DNA of 64,000 nt, taken from contig NZ_JAHKQE010000030.1 of assembly GCF_018860855.1 (NCBI RefSeq), positions 269,924 to 333,923 on the forward strand, in the 5' to 3' direction. A program made the translations under genes and the position numbers. Of this stretch, positions 34,286 through 43,480 are shown piece after piece (the first letter of the stretch is position 1; each line of letters begins with the position of its first letter). The DNA is from Amphritea atlantica (GTDB lineage Bacteria; Pseudomonadota; Gammaproteobacteria; Pseudomonadales; Balneatricaceae). The notes below the pieces were generated by a model. That model searched no databases. It was not told the origin of the DNA and saw only the letters and a program-made list of their open reading frames with translations.

Positions 34286-36091
34286 GTGAGCCAAGCTAAA
34301 AAAATTGAAGTCACCGATGTGATTTTACGAGATGCGCACCAATCATTGATCGCCACCCGTATGCGCACTGAAGATATGCTGCCTATCTGTGAAAAACTGG
34401 ATCAAGTCGGCTACTGGTCTCTGGAAGCCTGGGGCGGAGCAACCTTTGATGCCTGCGTCCGCTTCTTAAAAGAAGATCCTTGGGAGCGTTTGCGTCAACT
34501 GCGAGCAGCTTTACCGAATACTCGCTTACAGATGTTACTACGTGGCCAAAATCTATTGGGTTATCGCCATTATGCCGATGATGTGGTTGAAGCCTTTGTG
34601 GCTAAAGCGGCGCAAAACGGCATCGATGTGTTCCGTGTCTTTGATGCCCTGAATGATATCCGTAATCTAGAAACCGCGATGAAAGCGGTTAAAAAAGCGG
34701 GCAAACATGCTCAAGGGACTATCTGTTATACCACTAGCCCAGTGCACACCCCTGAACTCTTTGTAAAACAAGCCATTGCCATGCGTGATATGGGGGCAGA
34801 CTCTATTGCGATTAAAGATATGGCCGGCCTGCTTACGCCTTACGCCACCTACGACCTAGTCAGTGCATTAAAAGCCGAATTAGATCTACCCATCGTGGTA
34901 CACAGCCACTCAACCGCAGGCTTAGCACCGCTATGTCAGCTTAAAGCGATTGAAGCGGGTGCGGATCGCATCGATACAGCCATCTCCTCTTTTGCCAGCG
35001 GCACTAGCCACCCGGCAACAGAAACACAGGTGGCAGCACTTAAAGGTACCGACTACGACACAGGGCTGGATCTGCCGTTACTGGCAGAGATTGCCGACTA
35101 TTTCCGCGAAGTACGTAAAAAGTATCATCAGTTTGAAAGTGAATTTACCCGCGAAGATGTCTCTGTGCAGATCAATCAGGTGCCTGGCGGTATGATGTCG
35201 AATCTCGCTAATCAACTAAAAGAGCAAAATGCGCTGGATAGAATTCGTGAAGTCTTTACCGAAATACCTCGAGTACGTGAAGATCTTGGCTACCCACCCT
35301 TGGTAACGCCAACCTCTCAGATTGTCGGCACTCAAGCGGTTTATAATGTATTGGCAGGCGAACGCTACAAAACGATCACTAACGAAGTTAAACGTTATCT
35401 TCAAGGTGGCTATGGTGCAGCGCCAGCAGCGGTCAATGCGGAACTGCAAAAGCGCGCCATCGGTAATGAAAGCGTTGATGTAGGTCGTCCCGCTGACCTC
35501 CTTAGCCCTGAGTTAAACAACCTGCGTGAAGAGATTGGTGAGCTGGCAAAATCAGAAGAGGATGTGCTGACTTTCGCCATGTTCCCCGATCTGGGGCGCG
35601 AATTTCTGCAACAGCGTGCTGATGGCACCCTCGAGCCGGAAGAGCTACTACCGCTTGATGCCGGTAATGGCTTGAAATTAGGCCAAGCGAGTGCATCTGA
35701 GTTTAAGATTGAGGTGCATGGCGAGGCCTATGATATTGCGGTAACCGGTGTAGGTGAGTTCGGTAGCGGCAAGCGTAAAATCTATATGTCGCTGGACGGG
35801 GTACCAGAAGAAGTTATCTTCCAGCCACAAAACGAATTTATTATCGAAGGCAGCAATACCCGTAAAAAAGCCAGTGAACCGGGCCATGTTACCACCGCTA
35901 TGCCGGGTAATATCTTCGAGGTACTGGTCAGCGAAGGCGATGTTGTTGAAGCGGGCCAACCGATCTTGGTGGCGGAAGCGATGAAAATGGAGATGGAGAT
36001 TCATGCCAACATCGCCGGTACGGTAAAAGCGATTTACGTTGCCAAGGGTGATCGTGTTATTCCTGGCGAAGTACTGGCTGAAATCGAGTAA
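34286..36091 (+). CDS. pycB: Pyruvate carboxylase subunit B / oxaloacetate decarboxylase alpha-type protein
   Basis: A 601-residue carboxyltransferase with a biotin domain. The start is the GTG at 34286, with TAGGAG eight nt upstream; this gives the typical SQAKKIEVTDVILRDAHQSLIATRM beginning, while the frame stays open further upstream. Domains: a TIM-barrel carboxyltransferase with metal site (ILRDAHQS, and VHSHSTAG), a conserved C-terminal PYC/OADA region (~300-470), and a biotinyl domain with the lysine in EAMKMEME near the end. OadA of sodium pumps is nearly identical in layout, but no oadB/oadG genes are present and pycA precedes it, so pyruvate carboxylase is favoured. Confidence 0.92.
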   Translation: MSQAKKIEVTDVILRDAHQSLIATRMRTEDMLPICEKLDQVGYWSLEAWGGATFDACVRFLKEDPWERLRQLRAALPNTRLQMLLRGQNLLGYRHYADDVVEAFVAKAAQNGIDVFRVFDALNDIRNLETAMKAVKKAGKHAQGTICYTTSPVHTPELFVKQAIAMRDMGADSIAIKDMAGLLTPYATYDLVSALKAELDLPIVVHSHSTAGLAPLCQLKAIEAGADRIDTAISSFASGTSHPATETQVAALKGTDYDTGLDLPLLAEIADYFREVRKKYHQFESEFTREDVSVQINQVPGGMMSNLANQLKEQNALDRIREVFTEIPRVREDLGYPPLVTPTSQIVGTQAVYNVLAGERYKTITNEVKRYLQGGYGAAPAAVNAELQKRAIGNESVDVGRPADLLSPELNNLREEIGELAKSEEDVLTFAMFPDLGREFLQQRADGTLEPEELLPLDAGNGLKLGQASASEFKIEVHGEAYDIAVTGVGEFGSGKRKIYMSLDGVPEEVIFQPQNEFIIEGSNTRKKASEPGHVTTAMPGNIFEVLVSEGDVVEAGQPILVAEAMKMEMEIHANIAGTVKAIYVAKGDRVIPGEVLAEIE

Positions 36092-36126
36092 GCTAACGTA
36101 ACATTAACAAAGCCTGCATAAGTCAA

Positions 36127-36155
36127 GGTTATGGGTGTGTTGAACGCCCATAACC
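36127..36155. repeat. Hairpin after pycB
   Basis: GGTTATGGG and CCCATAACC form a 9-bp perfect stem with an 11-nt loop. No T run follows, so it is a weak terminator, an RNA-stabilising hairpin or an attenuating structure before the carbonic anhydrase gene. Confidence 0.5.
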
Positions 36156-36201
36156 GGATACTGTAGCTCCTACTTAACACCCGATACAGAGAATAACGGC
36201 C

Positions 36202-36867
36202 GTGGAAAAAATAATAAAAGGCGTGCTTAATTTCCGCCAGAACGTTTATCCAGAACACAAAGATCTTTTTGGCACACTGGCCGATGGTCAGAACCCAGAA
36301 ATTCTGTTCGCTACCTGTTCTGATTCACGCATCGATCCTAACCTTTTAACCGGCACCTCCCCGGGTGACCTGTTTATTTGCCGCAACGCGGGCAATATTA
36401 TCCCACCCCACAGTAATGAGACCGGCGGCATGACCGCGTCAATTGAATACGCCGTGGCGGTATTGGGTGTGCGCCACATTATTATCTGTGGTCATACTGA
36501 TTGTGGTGCCATTAGAGGCGCACTGGATATCAGCGCGCTGCGGGGCTTACCCCACGTTAAAGAGTGGCTAGGACATTGTCGCTCGGCGATGGAGATCGTT
36601 CGTGAACGCTATGATATCCCTCACGATCACGCGGTAGGTGTTGAACACCTTAATGAGGCTATTGAGGAAAACGTCTTACAGCAGGTGCAGCATATTCGTA
36701 CTCACCCTGCCGTCGCGGCTAAGCTGGCGACCAATAAACTAGAGGTACATGGCTGGATTTACGACATTAAAAGCGGCACGATTCGCTGCTGTAAGCATAA
36801 CGATTCGGTCTTTAAAGACTTTGATGAGCTCTATGCCGACCTGATCGAACAGTCTAGCCAAGAGTAA
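36202..36867 (+). CDS. Beta-class carbonic anhydrase
   Basis: Interconverts CO2 and bicarbonate. The 221 residues include the zinc ligands C39, H98 and C101 and the D41-R43 dyad (ATCSDSRIDP; GHTDCGAIRGAL), plus RNAGNIIPP. It starts with GTG (36202) after AGAGAATAACG. It lies 110 bp downstream of pycB in the same direction. Pyruvate carboxylase consumes bicarbonate, so local supply is the obvious reason for the linkage (inference). No signal peptide: cytoplasmic. Confidence 0.94.
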   Translation: MEKIIKGVLNFRQNVYPEHKDLFGTLADGQNPEILFATCSDSRIDPNLLTGTSPGDLFICRNAGNIIPPHSNETGGMTASIEYAVAVLGVRHIIICGHTDCGAIRGALDISALRGLPHVKEWLGHCRSAMEIVRERYDIPHDHAVGVEHLNEAIEENVLQQVQHIRTHPAVAAKLATNKLEVHGWIYDIKSGTIRCCKHNDSVFKDFDELYADLIEQSSQE

Positions 36868-36940
36868 TGCTCATTCGTTTGGCGAGATTACCTGTTATCG
36901 CTCATCACAGAACTGGTCATCACAACGTCTCGCTTCAATC

Positions 36941-36979
36941 AAAGAAAAGCCGCATATTCATTAGCGGCTTTTCTTTTTT
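36941..36979. terminator. Bidirectional terminator between carbonic anhydrase and dienelactone hydrolase genes
   Basis: AAAGAAAAGCCGC and GCGGCTTTTCTTT form a 13-bp stem with a 10-nt loop, flanked by A's on one side and T's on the other. It serves both converging genes and overlaps the stop codon of the hydrolase gene. Confidence 0.9.
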
Positions 36980-37889
36980 AGCTGAGATGTCGCTTAAAGA
37001 AGGTCAGTGTTCTCTGCCAAGCCAGTTCGGCACTTTCTTCATCATAACGGCCAGTAGAGTCGTTATGAAATCCATGATTAACATAGGGGTAGATAAAGGC
37101 ACTGTAATCAATATGCGCCGCTTTTAAAGCCACTTCATACTCTGGCCAATAACCATTTACCCGCTTGTCCAACCCTGCAAAATGTAGCTGCAATGGTGCC
37201 TTGATATTAGCCGCAGGCATTTGCGGTGGTGTGCCGTAATATGGCACCGCCGCATTAATCGTTTCAGGCAGCATAGCGGCTAGCTGATTCGTCAGATAAC
37301 CACCAAAACAAAACCCAACCATGCCAAGTTTATCGGTCGTCAATTCATGAGTGGTCAGCATTTGCGCTGCCGCTGCAAAGTCCGCTTCTATTTTGCTGCG
37401 ATCCAAGGTTTTCTGCATCGCCCGCCCCTCGTCATCATTACCTGGATAACCACCGAGGGAATATAGCGCATCAGGGGCAAAGGCGACATAACCGGCTTTC
37501 GCTAAACGCCGAGCAACATCTTCAATATAGGGATTTAAACCACGGTTCTCATGGGCCACCAAAACCGCCGGCGCCGGTTTTTCAGCACTGACACCCGTTG
37601 GCCCCACGAGATAACCACGACCTTTGCCATAGCCCTCTGGAGAGTCAAACTCGACATAGTTTGCCTTGATGTCGGCATCGTTAAATGACACCTGCTCCGC
37701 CAACGCATAATTGGGAATGAGCGCACCTGACACCGCGCTAAGGCTTAGCCCTACAACCCCCAATGTCGCTAGTCGTTTAAGAAAGGTGCGTCGATCGATA
37801 TCACCATGAGCATATTCGTCATACCAATCGAAGGCCTCCTGAGGAATGGCAACGTCAGAAAACTGCTTACTGTCATTATTTGAGCGCAT
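36978..37889 (-). CDS. Tat-exported dienelactone hydrolase family protein
   Basis: A 303-residue alpha/beta hydrolase. An N-terminal twin-arginine signal (RRTFLKRLATLGVVGLSLSAVSGAL, about 33-57) predicts folded export to the periplasm; about 30 residues precede it. The nucleophile elbow is GFCFGG (cysteine, as in dienelactone hydrolase), with D in LDKRVNG and H in VNHGFHND completing the triad. Real dienelactone hydrolase acts in chlorocatechol breakdown, but most family members have unknown ester substrates, and no aromatic-degradation genes are next to it. The ATG at 37889 follows AAGGAG. Confidence 0.88.
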   Translation of the reverse strand: MRSNNDSKQFSDVAIPQEAFDWYDEYAHGDIDRRTFLKRLATLGVVGLSLSAVSGALIPNYALAEQVSFNDADIKANYVEFDSPEGYGKGRGYLVGPTGVSAEKPAPAVLVAHENRGLNPYIEDVARRLAKAGYVAFAPDALYSLGGYPGNDDEGRAMQKTLDRSKIEADFAAAAQMLTTHELTTDKLGMVGFCFGGYLTNQLAAMLPETINAAVPYYGTPPQMPAANIKAPLQLHFAGLDKRVNGYWPEYEVALKAAHIDYSAFIYPYVNHGFHNDSTGRYDEESAELAWQRTLTFFKRHLS

Positions 37890-38055
37890 ATAAACTCCTT
37901 ATATTGATACCCAGCATAGGGCGATAAAACCAATATAGCCTATGTTGGGATTATCTTATGACAAACTTATGAACGAGAGCGGCATTGCTAGTACACATTT
38001 CTTTCAAAGCACAGTAAAGTTGCCTTCATTTTTGATCAATCTGAATCGGCAGGTT

Positions 38056-38856
38056 ATGAATTACATAAAACTTCAGACAGCATTCTTCAAACTGCGCAAC
38101 AACCGCGCTTTCGAGCTTTTTGTTGTCTCTATTATTCTCTTTTCAGCCCTGGTTATCGGCGCTAAAACCTATGATATCCCCGCAGATGTTCTCACTCTGA
38201 TCGGCTGGATGGATACCGCTATCACGCTATTCTTCCTGCTTGAGGTTTCGGTTCGGTTTATTGGTGAGCCGGAGAAAAAACGATTTTTCCTAAATGGTTG
38301 GAATGTGTTTGATACGCTGATCGTCGTGATCAGCCTTATTCCCGTTGAAGACAGCGAAATGGCTTTGATTGGCCGTCTGATCCGTATCTTCAGAGTGCTA
38401 CGGATGGTCTCTATTATTCCCGAATTACGCTTATTGCTGAACTCGCTGATTAAAGCGTTGCCGCAACTGGGCTATGTCATCCTGCTGATGTTTATTATTT
38501 TCTATATTTATGCCGCCGTAGGGGCCTCTTTCTTTGGCGAGATCAACGAGGTGCTTTGGGGGGATATTAGTATCGCCATGCTAACGCTGTTCCGGGTGAT
38601 GACATTTGAAGACTGGACCGACGTAATGTATGAAACGATGGGCGTGTACCCCTTTAGCTGGATCTTCTATCTCAGCTTTATTTTCCTCACGACCTTTGCT
38701 TTCTTGAATATGGTGATCGGTATCGTTGTAAGTGTGATGGAGGGTGAACATGCCCAAGAAGCTCGGGAACAAGCACTGACCGATGGCACGCCCACCATTG
38801 AATCCCTGCACCTTGAAATACAAGAGCTGAAAGAGTTGATCAAAGCGAAGCTATAA
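38056..38856 (+). CDS. Voltage-gated cation channel (BacNav/ion transport family)
   Basis: A 266-residue, six-helix channel subunit that should form tetramers in the inner membrane. Helices S1-S3 lie in ~15-110. S4 carries the voltage-sensing arginines every third residue (GRLIRIFRVLRMVSII). Then S5, a pore loop with filter TFEDWTD, S6 (FLNMVIGIVVSVM) and a C-terminal coiled coil (LHLEIQELKELI) usual for tetramerisation. The filter differs from the NaChBac type (TLESW) by an added acidic residue, which may change sodium/calcium selectivity. The frame is open to 37942; I chose ATG 38056 because homology starts there. It lies upstream of trkH. Confidence 0.88.
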   Translation: MNYIKLQTAFFKLRNNRAFELFVVSIILFSALVIGAKTYDIPADVLTLIGWMDTAITLFFLLEVSVRFIGEPEKKRFFLNGWNVFDTLIVVISLIPVEDSEMALIGRLIRIFRVLRMVSIIPELRLLLNSLIKALPQLGYVILLMFIIFYIYAAVGASFFGEINEVLWGDISIAMLTLFRVMTFEDWTDVMYETMGVYPFSWIFYLSFIFLTTFAFLNMVIGIVVSVMEGEHAQEAREQALTDGTPTIESLHLEIQELKELIKAKL

Positions 38857-38885
38857 CAACGCCACTGCACGCTAAATGAACCATC

Positions 38886-38922
38886 GCGCCGATACAGTTC
38901 GCTAAATGCACTGTTTCGGCGC
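38886..38922. repeat. Stable hairpin after the channel gene
   Basis: GCGCCGATACAG and CTGTTTCGGCGC pair over 12 bp with one mismatch and a 13-nt loop. There is no T run. It may act as a weak terminator or 3'-protecting structure. Confidence 0.5.
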
Positions 38923-39048
38923 CTTCCATTCCACGTCTTTTGACTCCAGCTAATTAATTAACCCCTTCCACCTGAAATTCTCCTTTGAGTGTCGATTTTT
39001 TATCACTAAGGAGGATAATTAAAGGCTGTGTAATTAAGGTGCCTGACA

Positions 39049-40497
39049 ATGCTTAAGCTGTTTCGGCCAGTGCTCTATGTCTGCGGGATATTGACATGGA
39101 TTATGGCAGGATTGATGCTCATTCCCGCTGGATATGGGTTTATCTACAATGATCCAGAATTTATCCCCTTTCTTGCCTCTTCTGGGCTTAGTGTGCTGCT
39201 CGGCATTATCTTGGTTATTCTGTTTAAAGCGCCACGGTTTACCCTTACCTCTCGACAACTCTATTTGCTGACCAGTTGTAGCTGGATGTTAATGTCTTTT
39301 TTAGGGGCGTTGCCTTTAATGCTCTGCCACCACCCACTATCACTCACTGATGCCGTGTTTGAATCGGTCTCGGGTATTACCACGACCGGCTCCACCGTAA
39401 TCAGCGGCTTACAGGACCTACCCAGAAGCTTGCTTTTATGGCGGTCCTTATTGCAATGGCTGGGTGGGCTTGGGGTTATCGGTATGGCGGTGACCATCTT
39501 GCCCTTTTTGCGGATTGGTGGGATGCGTTTGTTCCAGACAGAATCATCCGATTGGGCCGATAAATCGCTACCCCGTTTTCATGAACTAGCCAGAACATTG
39601 CTGCTCAGCTATCTACTGCTTACCCTGCTCTGTGCCAGTAGTTACTGGTTCGTGGGGATGACCGTGTTCGATGCGATCAATCACGCCTTCACTACCGTGT
39701 CTACCGGAGGCTATGCCACCAATGACCAATCCATGGGCCGGTTTGGTGCCTCGGTTCTCTGGGTGTCGGTGTTCTTTATGCTATTAGGTAGCCTGCCGTT
39801 TACGTTATTTATCCGTTTCCTGCTGCACCCTTCACTCAAAAGCCTCGCGGATCAGCAGGTAAAGGGTTTTTTAATGATCGTTGCCGTATTGGTGACCATT
39901 TTAACAAGCCAATTGATGCTGACTGGAGATATGCCTTTTTTCGCGGCATTGACCCATACGGCCTTTAATGTCACATCGGTGATTACCACGACGGGCTATG
40001 CTTCCTCGGACTACACCCTCTGGGGGCAGTTTAGTATCGCACTATTTTTTATTATCACCTTTATCGGCGGCTGTTCTGGTTCCACCGCCGGTGGTATGAA
40101 GATATTTCGTTTCCAGCTAGCCTTTCTATTTCTACAGGATCAGTTTCGCAAGCTGGTACACCCTCGAGGCGTCTTTGCCATCCATTACAATGGCAAGCTC
40201 GTGCATGATGATATTATTGTATCGGCGATCGCTTTTTCGTTTATCTTTTTTCTCACCCTCGCCGTTGCCACATTAATGCTCACAGCGATCGGCGTAGATT
40301 TTGTCACCAGCTTTACCGGCGCAGCCACCGCACTGACCAATGTGGGTCCAGGCTTAGGCGACATCATTGGTCCCTCAGGCAGCTTTGCGCCACTGCCGGA
40401 TTTAGCTAAATGGATTCTGGCGTTTACGATGATTCTAGGGCGTTTAGAGTTACTTACCGTCGTGGTATTATTCTCTCCTATCTTCTGGAAAGGCTGA
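39049..40497 (+). CDS. trkH: TrkH-family potassium uptake protein
   Basis: The membrane-pore subunit of the Trk potassium transporter. The 482 residues form about ten membrane helices with four pore loops carrying the selectivity-filter glycines (SGITTTGSTV, TVSTGGYATND, VITTTGYASSD and ALTNVGPGLG). The motif GGCSGSTAGGMKIFR, which precedes the third/fourth repeat, is diagnostic. AAGGTG lies eight nt before the ATG. The NAD-binding partner TrkA is not in the window. It follows the cation channel gene in the same direction but after a hairpin and a 190-bp gap. Confidence 0.94.
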   Translation: MLKLFRPVLYVCGILTWIMAGLMLIPAGYGFIYNDPEFIPFLASSGLSVLLGIILVILFKAPRFTLTSRQLYLLTSCSWMLMSFLGALPLMLCHHPLSLTDAVFESVSGITTTGSTVISGLQDLPRSLLLWRSLLQWLGGLGVIGMAVTILPFLRIGGMRLFQTESSDWADKSLPRFHELARTLLLSYLLLTLLCASSYWFVGMTVFDAINHAFTTVSTGGYATNDQSMGRFGASVLWVSVFFMLLGSLPFTLFIRFLLHPSLKSLADQQVKGFLMIVAVLVTILTSQLMLTGDMPFFAALTHTAFNVTSVITTTGYASSDYTLWGQFSIALFFIITFIGGCSGSTAGGMKIFRFQLAFLFLQDQFRKLVHPRGVFAIHYNGKLVHDDIIVSAIAFSFIFFLTLAVATLMLTAIGVDFVTSFTGAATALTNVGPGLGDIIGPSGSFAPLPDLAKWILAFTMILGRLELLTVVVLFSPIFWKG

Positions 40498-41204
40498 GCA
40501 GAAAATCCGGCTAAAAATAGCGAGCAAAAACCTTCGTATAGCGAAGCAATTAATACCTTAAATGCAGTAAACCCTCGTCAGACATGCAGAGGCAGTAGGT
40601 GGATTTAACTATACGGAATTCTTAAAAATCTCAGTTTTTTATTACCGATATAATTAATTAAATTTCATTTAAAAACAAACAGTTAAATATCACTTGTCAT
40701 AAAATAGGTTAATATTTAATAGTTTTAGTTTATAGGGCTTTTCTCCGTTTTTTCCTGTATGCCTCCTGTCTTTTATTGCCCAGTATGAAGCCCTATATCA
40801 ACCCTCGTCCTATAAGGTCTAAGAATCAAAATGGCGATGCTTTTGATACAAGTAAAGAGTATGAATAAAGAGTGAAAAAAGCCCTCGCCTGTCTGAAATT
40901 GATGGCTATGGTCAAAGACTATCTTGAACACTTCAATGGAACAGCTGCCTTCAAAAGCTGCCTTCAAACATTGGCTTAAAACCGCTATTAAAATCTCGAT
41001 TAAAACACCTGACTGAACGCCAACTTGATACCTGCTTTAAAATTTAGAGCCCTCTTCGCTAAGCCTACAATCGCTGTGATTCATGTACATCTTGTTAACT
41101 CAGTTAAAGCTAAGCCTTAATCATAAAATAAAACATAATATGTATTTTGTACTAATAATACAAAATAGTTTGTCTTTACTCGAGCAGCCTTCGCCCTTAA
41201 TATA
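40498..41204. other. Non-coding gap between trkH and umuD
   Basis: About 700 bp of AT-rich sequence. It includes a short tandem repetition near 40947-40973 (AGCTGCCTTCAAA twice). No convincing gene; the ORF on the minus strand at 40773-40967 lacks a ribosome site. The right end holds the SOS box. Confidence 0.5.
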
Positions 41205-41220
41205 CTGTTTATATATACAG
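41205..41220. promoter_or_regulatory. LexA (SOS) box of umuDC
   Basis: CTGTTTATATATACAG differs from the CTGTATATATATACAG consensus at one position. It sits 33 bp before the preferred umuD start and so overlaps the promoter region. It predicts strong LexA repression and DNA-damage induction. Confidence 0.92.
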
Positions 41221-41252
41221 TCATTTGTGAATTGAAAAGGTCTGCTCGGGTT

Positions 41253-41690
41253 ATGCATATTTCATTTTTAGGGCGCTATATGCGCTCGACTACATCAGCC
41301 ATGCTGCCTCTATTTATGAATTCTGTGCCAGCAGGCTTTCCCTCACCCGCACAGGATTATATTGAACGCACTCTAGACCTAAATGACCTTTGCATTAAAC
41401 ACCCTGCCGCCACCTATTTTGTGCGTGCCGAGGGGGACTCTATGGAAGGGGTCGGCATCTTCTCCCGTGATGTGCTGGTGGTCGATCGTTCACTCAAAGC
41501 GGTCAATGGGGATATTGTCATCGCCTGTGTTAATGGCGAGTTTACGGTTAAAGAGCTATCTACCCGCCCGACCCTGCAGTTGTTGGCACATAATCCAACC
41601 TATGCGCCAATCGAATTTGGCCCAGATAGCACGCTGGAGCTATTTGGTGTCGTCACCACGGTGATTCATTCCGTGCGTCAACGGGGCTAA
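41253..41690 (+). CDS. umuD: DNA polymerase V subunit UmuD (LexA-like autopeptidase)
   Basis: A 145-residue S24 peptidase. The cleavage site region is VPAGFPSPA (Ala-Gly rather than the Cys-Gly of E. coli). The catalytic serine is in RAEGDSMEG and the lysine in GEFTVKEL. HPAATYFVR and VDRSL are family-typical. Self-cleavage on RecA filaments gives UmuD', which binds UmuC to make the translesion polymerase. The ORF opens with a TTG at 41232; the ATG at 41253 fits the family length better. Its stop is three bases before umuC. Confidence 0.93.
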   Translation: MHISFLGRYMRSTTSAMLPLFMNSVPAGFPSPAQDYIERTLDLNDLCIKHPAATYFVRAEGDSMEGVGIFSRDVLVVDRSLKAVNGDIVIACVNGEFTVKELSTRPTLQLLAHNPTYAPIEFGPDSTLELFGVVTTVIHSVRQRG

Positions 41691-41693
41691 TCG

Positions 41694-42956
41694 ATGTTTG
41701 CGCTGGTGGACTGTAATAATTTTTATGCTAGCTGCGAGCGGCTGTTTCGGCCTGATTTAGCGGGCCGCCCTATCGTGGTGTTATCCAACAATGATGGCTG
41801 TATCGTCGCCCGCAGCGCCGAGGCTAAGCGCTTAGGCATCAAGATGGCGGTGCCGCTGTATCAGGTTAAGGAGCAGATCGACCGAGAAAATATCGCGGTG
41901 TTTTCATCTAACTATGCGTTGTATGGCGATATTTCCGCCCGAGTGATGACCGTGCTTGAACAGCAGGCACCGGCCATTGAGGTTTATTCCATCGATGAGG
42001 CCTTTCTGGATTTAAGCGGCCTCGACCCCCATTTTTCATTAGCCGAATATGGGCAGCAACTTAAGCAGCGGGTTTATCAGCATACCGGCATCCATGTGTC
42101 CGTGGGCATCGCTCCCACCAAAACTCTAGCCAAGCTGGCCAATCATGCCGCTAAGCAGTACGCCGCAACAGCGGGTGTGGTTGATCTGACCGATCCTTTA
42201 CGACAGCGTCGATTGTTGGCCCTGATGCCGATACAGGAAGTTTGGGGAGTGGGTCGTCGACTTACTCGGCGATTAGAGGAACAGGGTATTCGCTCAGCAC
42301 AGGCATTAGCAGACTGCGATCTGGCTTGGATTCGCAGCCATTATTCGATCACTTTAGAGCGCACGGTACGTGAACTGAATGGCCAGCCTTGCATGGCGTT
42401 AGAAGAGTGCCCACCACCTCGCCAGCAAATTCTCTGCAGTCGCTCATTTGCTCAGCGGATTACCGCTCTGCCATCGATGCGTTCAGCCATCGCCCAATAC
42501 TGCTGCCGAGCGGCAGAAAAACTTCGCCAACAATCGGCATTGGCCCGCGTGGTGACAGTTTTTATTCGCACCAACCCCCATGCATCCCAAGAGGTTTTTT
42601 ACAGTAATAGTGCCAGCCGTATGCTCCATGTTCCCAGTGATGATTCACGCCAGTTGAATGCCGTAGCACAGACGTTATTACAAGCACTCTGGAAACCTAA
42701 TTGCCGCTATATGAAAGCGGGTATTATGCTGTCCGATCTATACTCGCCGGGTCACTTTCAACCATCACTATTTGAAGCGTCCGCATCACCCGCCGCGACG
42801 CGACTGATGCAAGCGGTAGACCAGATCAATCAGAGCGGCCGAGGTCAGGTACGCTTCGCTTCAGAGATGCTAACAACCGGCTGGCAGATGCAACGCAATC
42901 GCCTCTCACCAGCTTACACTACCCGATGGGATCAACTACCGATCGTAAAAGCCTAA
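41694..42956 (+). CDS. umuC: DNA polymerase V catalytic subunit UmuC
   Basis: A 420-residue Y-family translesion polymerase. Catalytic motifs: FALVDCNNFYASCERLF at the N-terminus (first metal-binding Asp), SNNDGCIVARS, YSIDEAFLDLSGL (the D-E pair), VSVGIAPTKTLAKLANH, helix-hairpin-helix region WGVGRRL, then the little-finger domain and a C-terminal beta-clamp/UmuD-binding tail. The gene follows umuD with three bases between, under the same LexA box. The sequence looks intact. Confidence 0.95.
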   Translation: MFALVDCNNFYASCERLFRPDLAGRPIVVLSNNDGCIVARSAEAKRLGIKMAVPLYQVKEQIDRENIAVFSSNYALYGDISARVMTVLEQQAPAIEVYSIDEAFLDLSGLDPHFSLAEYGQQLKQRVYQHTGIHVSVGIAPTKTLAKLANHAAKQYAATAGVVDLTDPLRQRRLLALMPIQEVWGVGRRLTRRLEEQGIRSAQALADCDLAWIRSHYSITLERTVRELNGQPCMALEECPPPRQQILCSRSFAQRITALPSMRSAIAQYCCRAAEKLRQQSALARVVTVFIRTNPHASQEVFYSNSASRMLHVPSDDSRQLNAVAQTLLQALWKPNCRYMKAGIMLSDLYSPGHFQPSLFEASASPAATRLMQAVDQINQSGRGQVRFASEMLTTGWQMQRNRLSPAYTTRWDQLPIVKA

Positions 42957-43422
42957 TAATAATTGTCGACAATATTGATTGGGATCTTATTGCTTATATA
43001 ACAATTATTTAAATAACTATATTAATGCAAGTTGTAGTATTTTTAAGCATTAAATCGATGTTAAACACTGAATAAAAAGCCATGAGGATCGGCGACTGAA
43101 TGGCAGATTTTAAAGCCATAGCACCCGTCTCTTTTGATCTATTAAGACCGAAAAACGAAACGATAGACTCTGATTATACGGGGAATCATAACGATAGATA
43201 GACACATAAAAAGGCATATAGAAAGGCACCTAAAACGGTGATTATTTAGTCTGATATGAGTTAGTATTGGCATCAAAGCCAGCCGTTAATCGAGTTGTTA
43301 AAGCCGCCTCTATCTAGGCCTTAAATTTGGCTTTTATGGATGTTTAGCCGAGCCCTTAAAACGAGTACCTGACCGCTATTGATTGCGTCAGGCGTAAGCT
43401 AACAACTGAGGTGATTTACAAT
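42957..43422. other. Non-coding gap after umuC
   Basis: About 465 bp, AT-rich, with no plausible ORF. The right end meets the terminator of the GST gene. A repeated TAAAACG/CTTAAAA-type wording is visible around 43220-43370, but no clean repeat. Confidence 0.4.
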
Positions 43423-43447
43423 AAAAAAAACGCCGAATAAACGGCGC
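43423..43447 (-). terminator. Terminator of the GST-family gene
   Basis: On the minus strand, CGCCG and CGGCG form a GC-rich stem with a six-base loop, followed by a run of eight T's. Confidence 0.85.
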
Positions 43448-43480
43448 TTAAAAGTCCAGAAAACGGTTTAAATTATAGCA

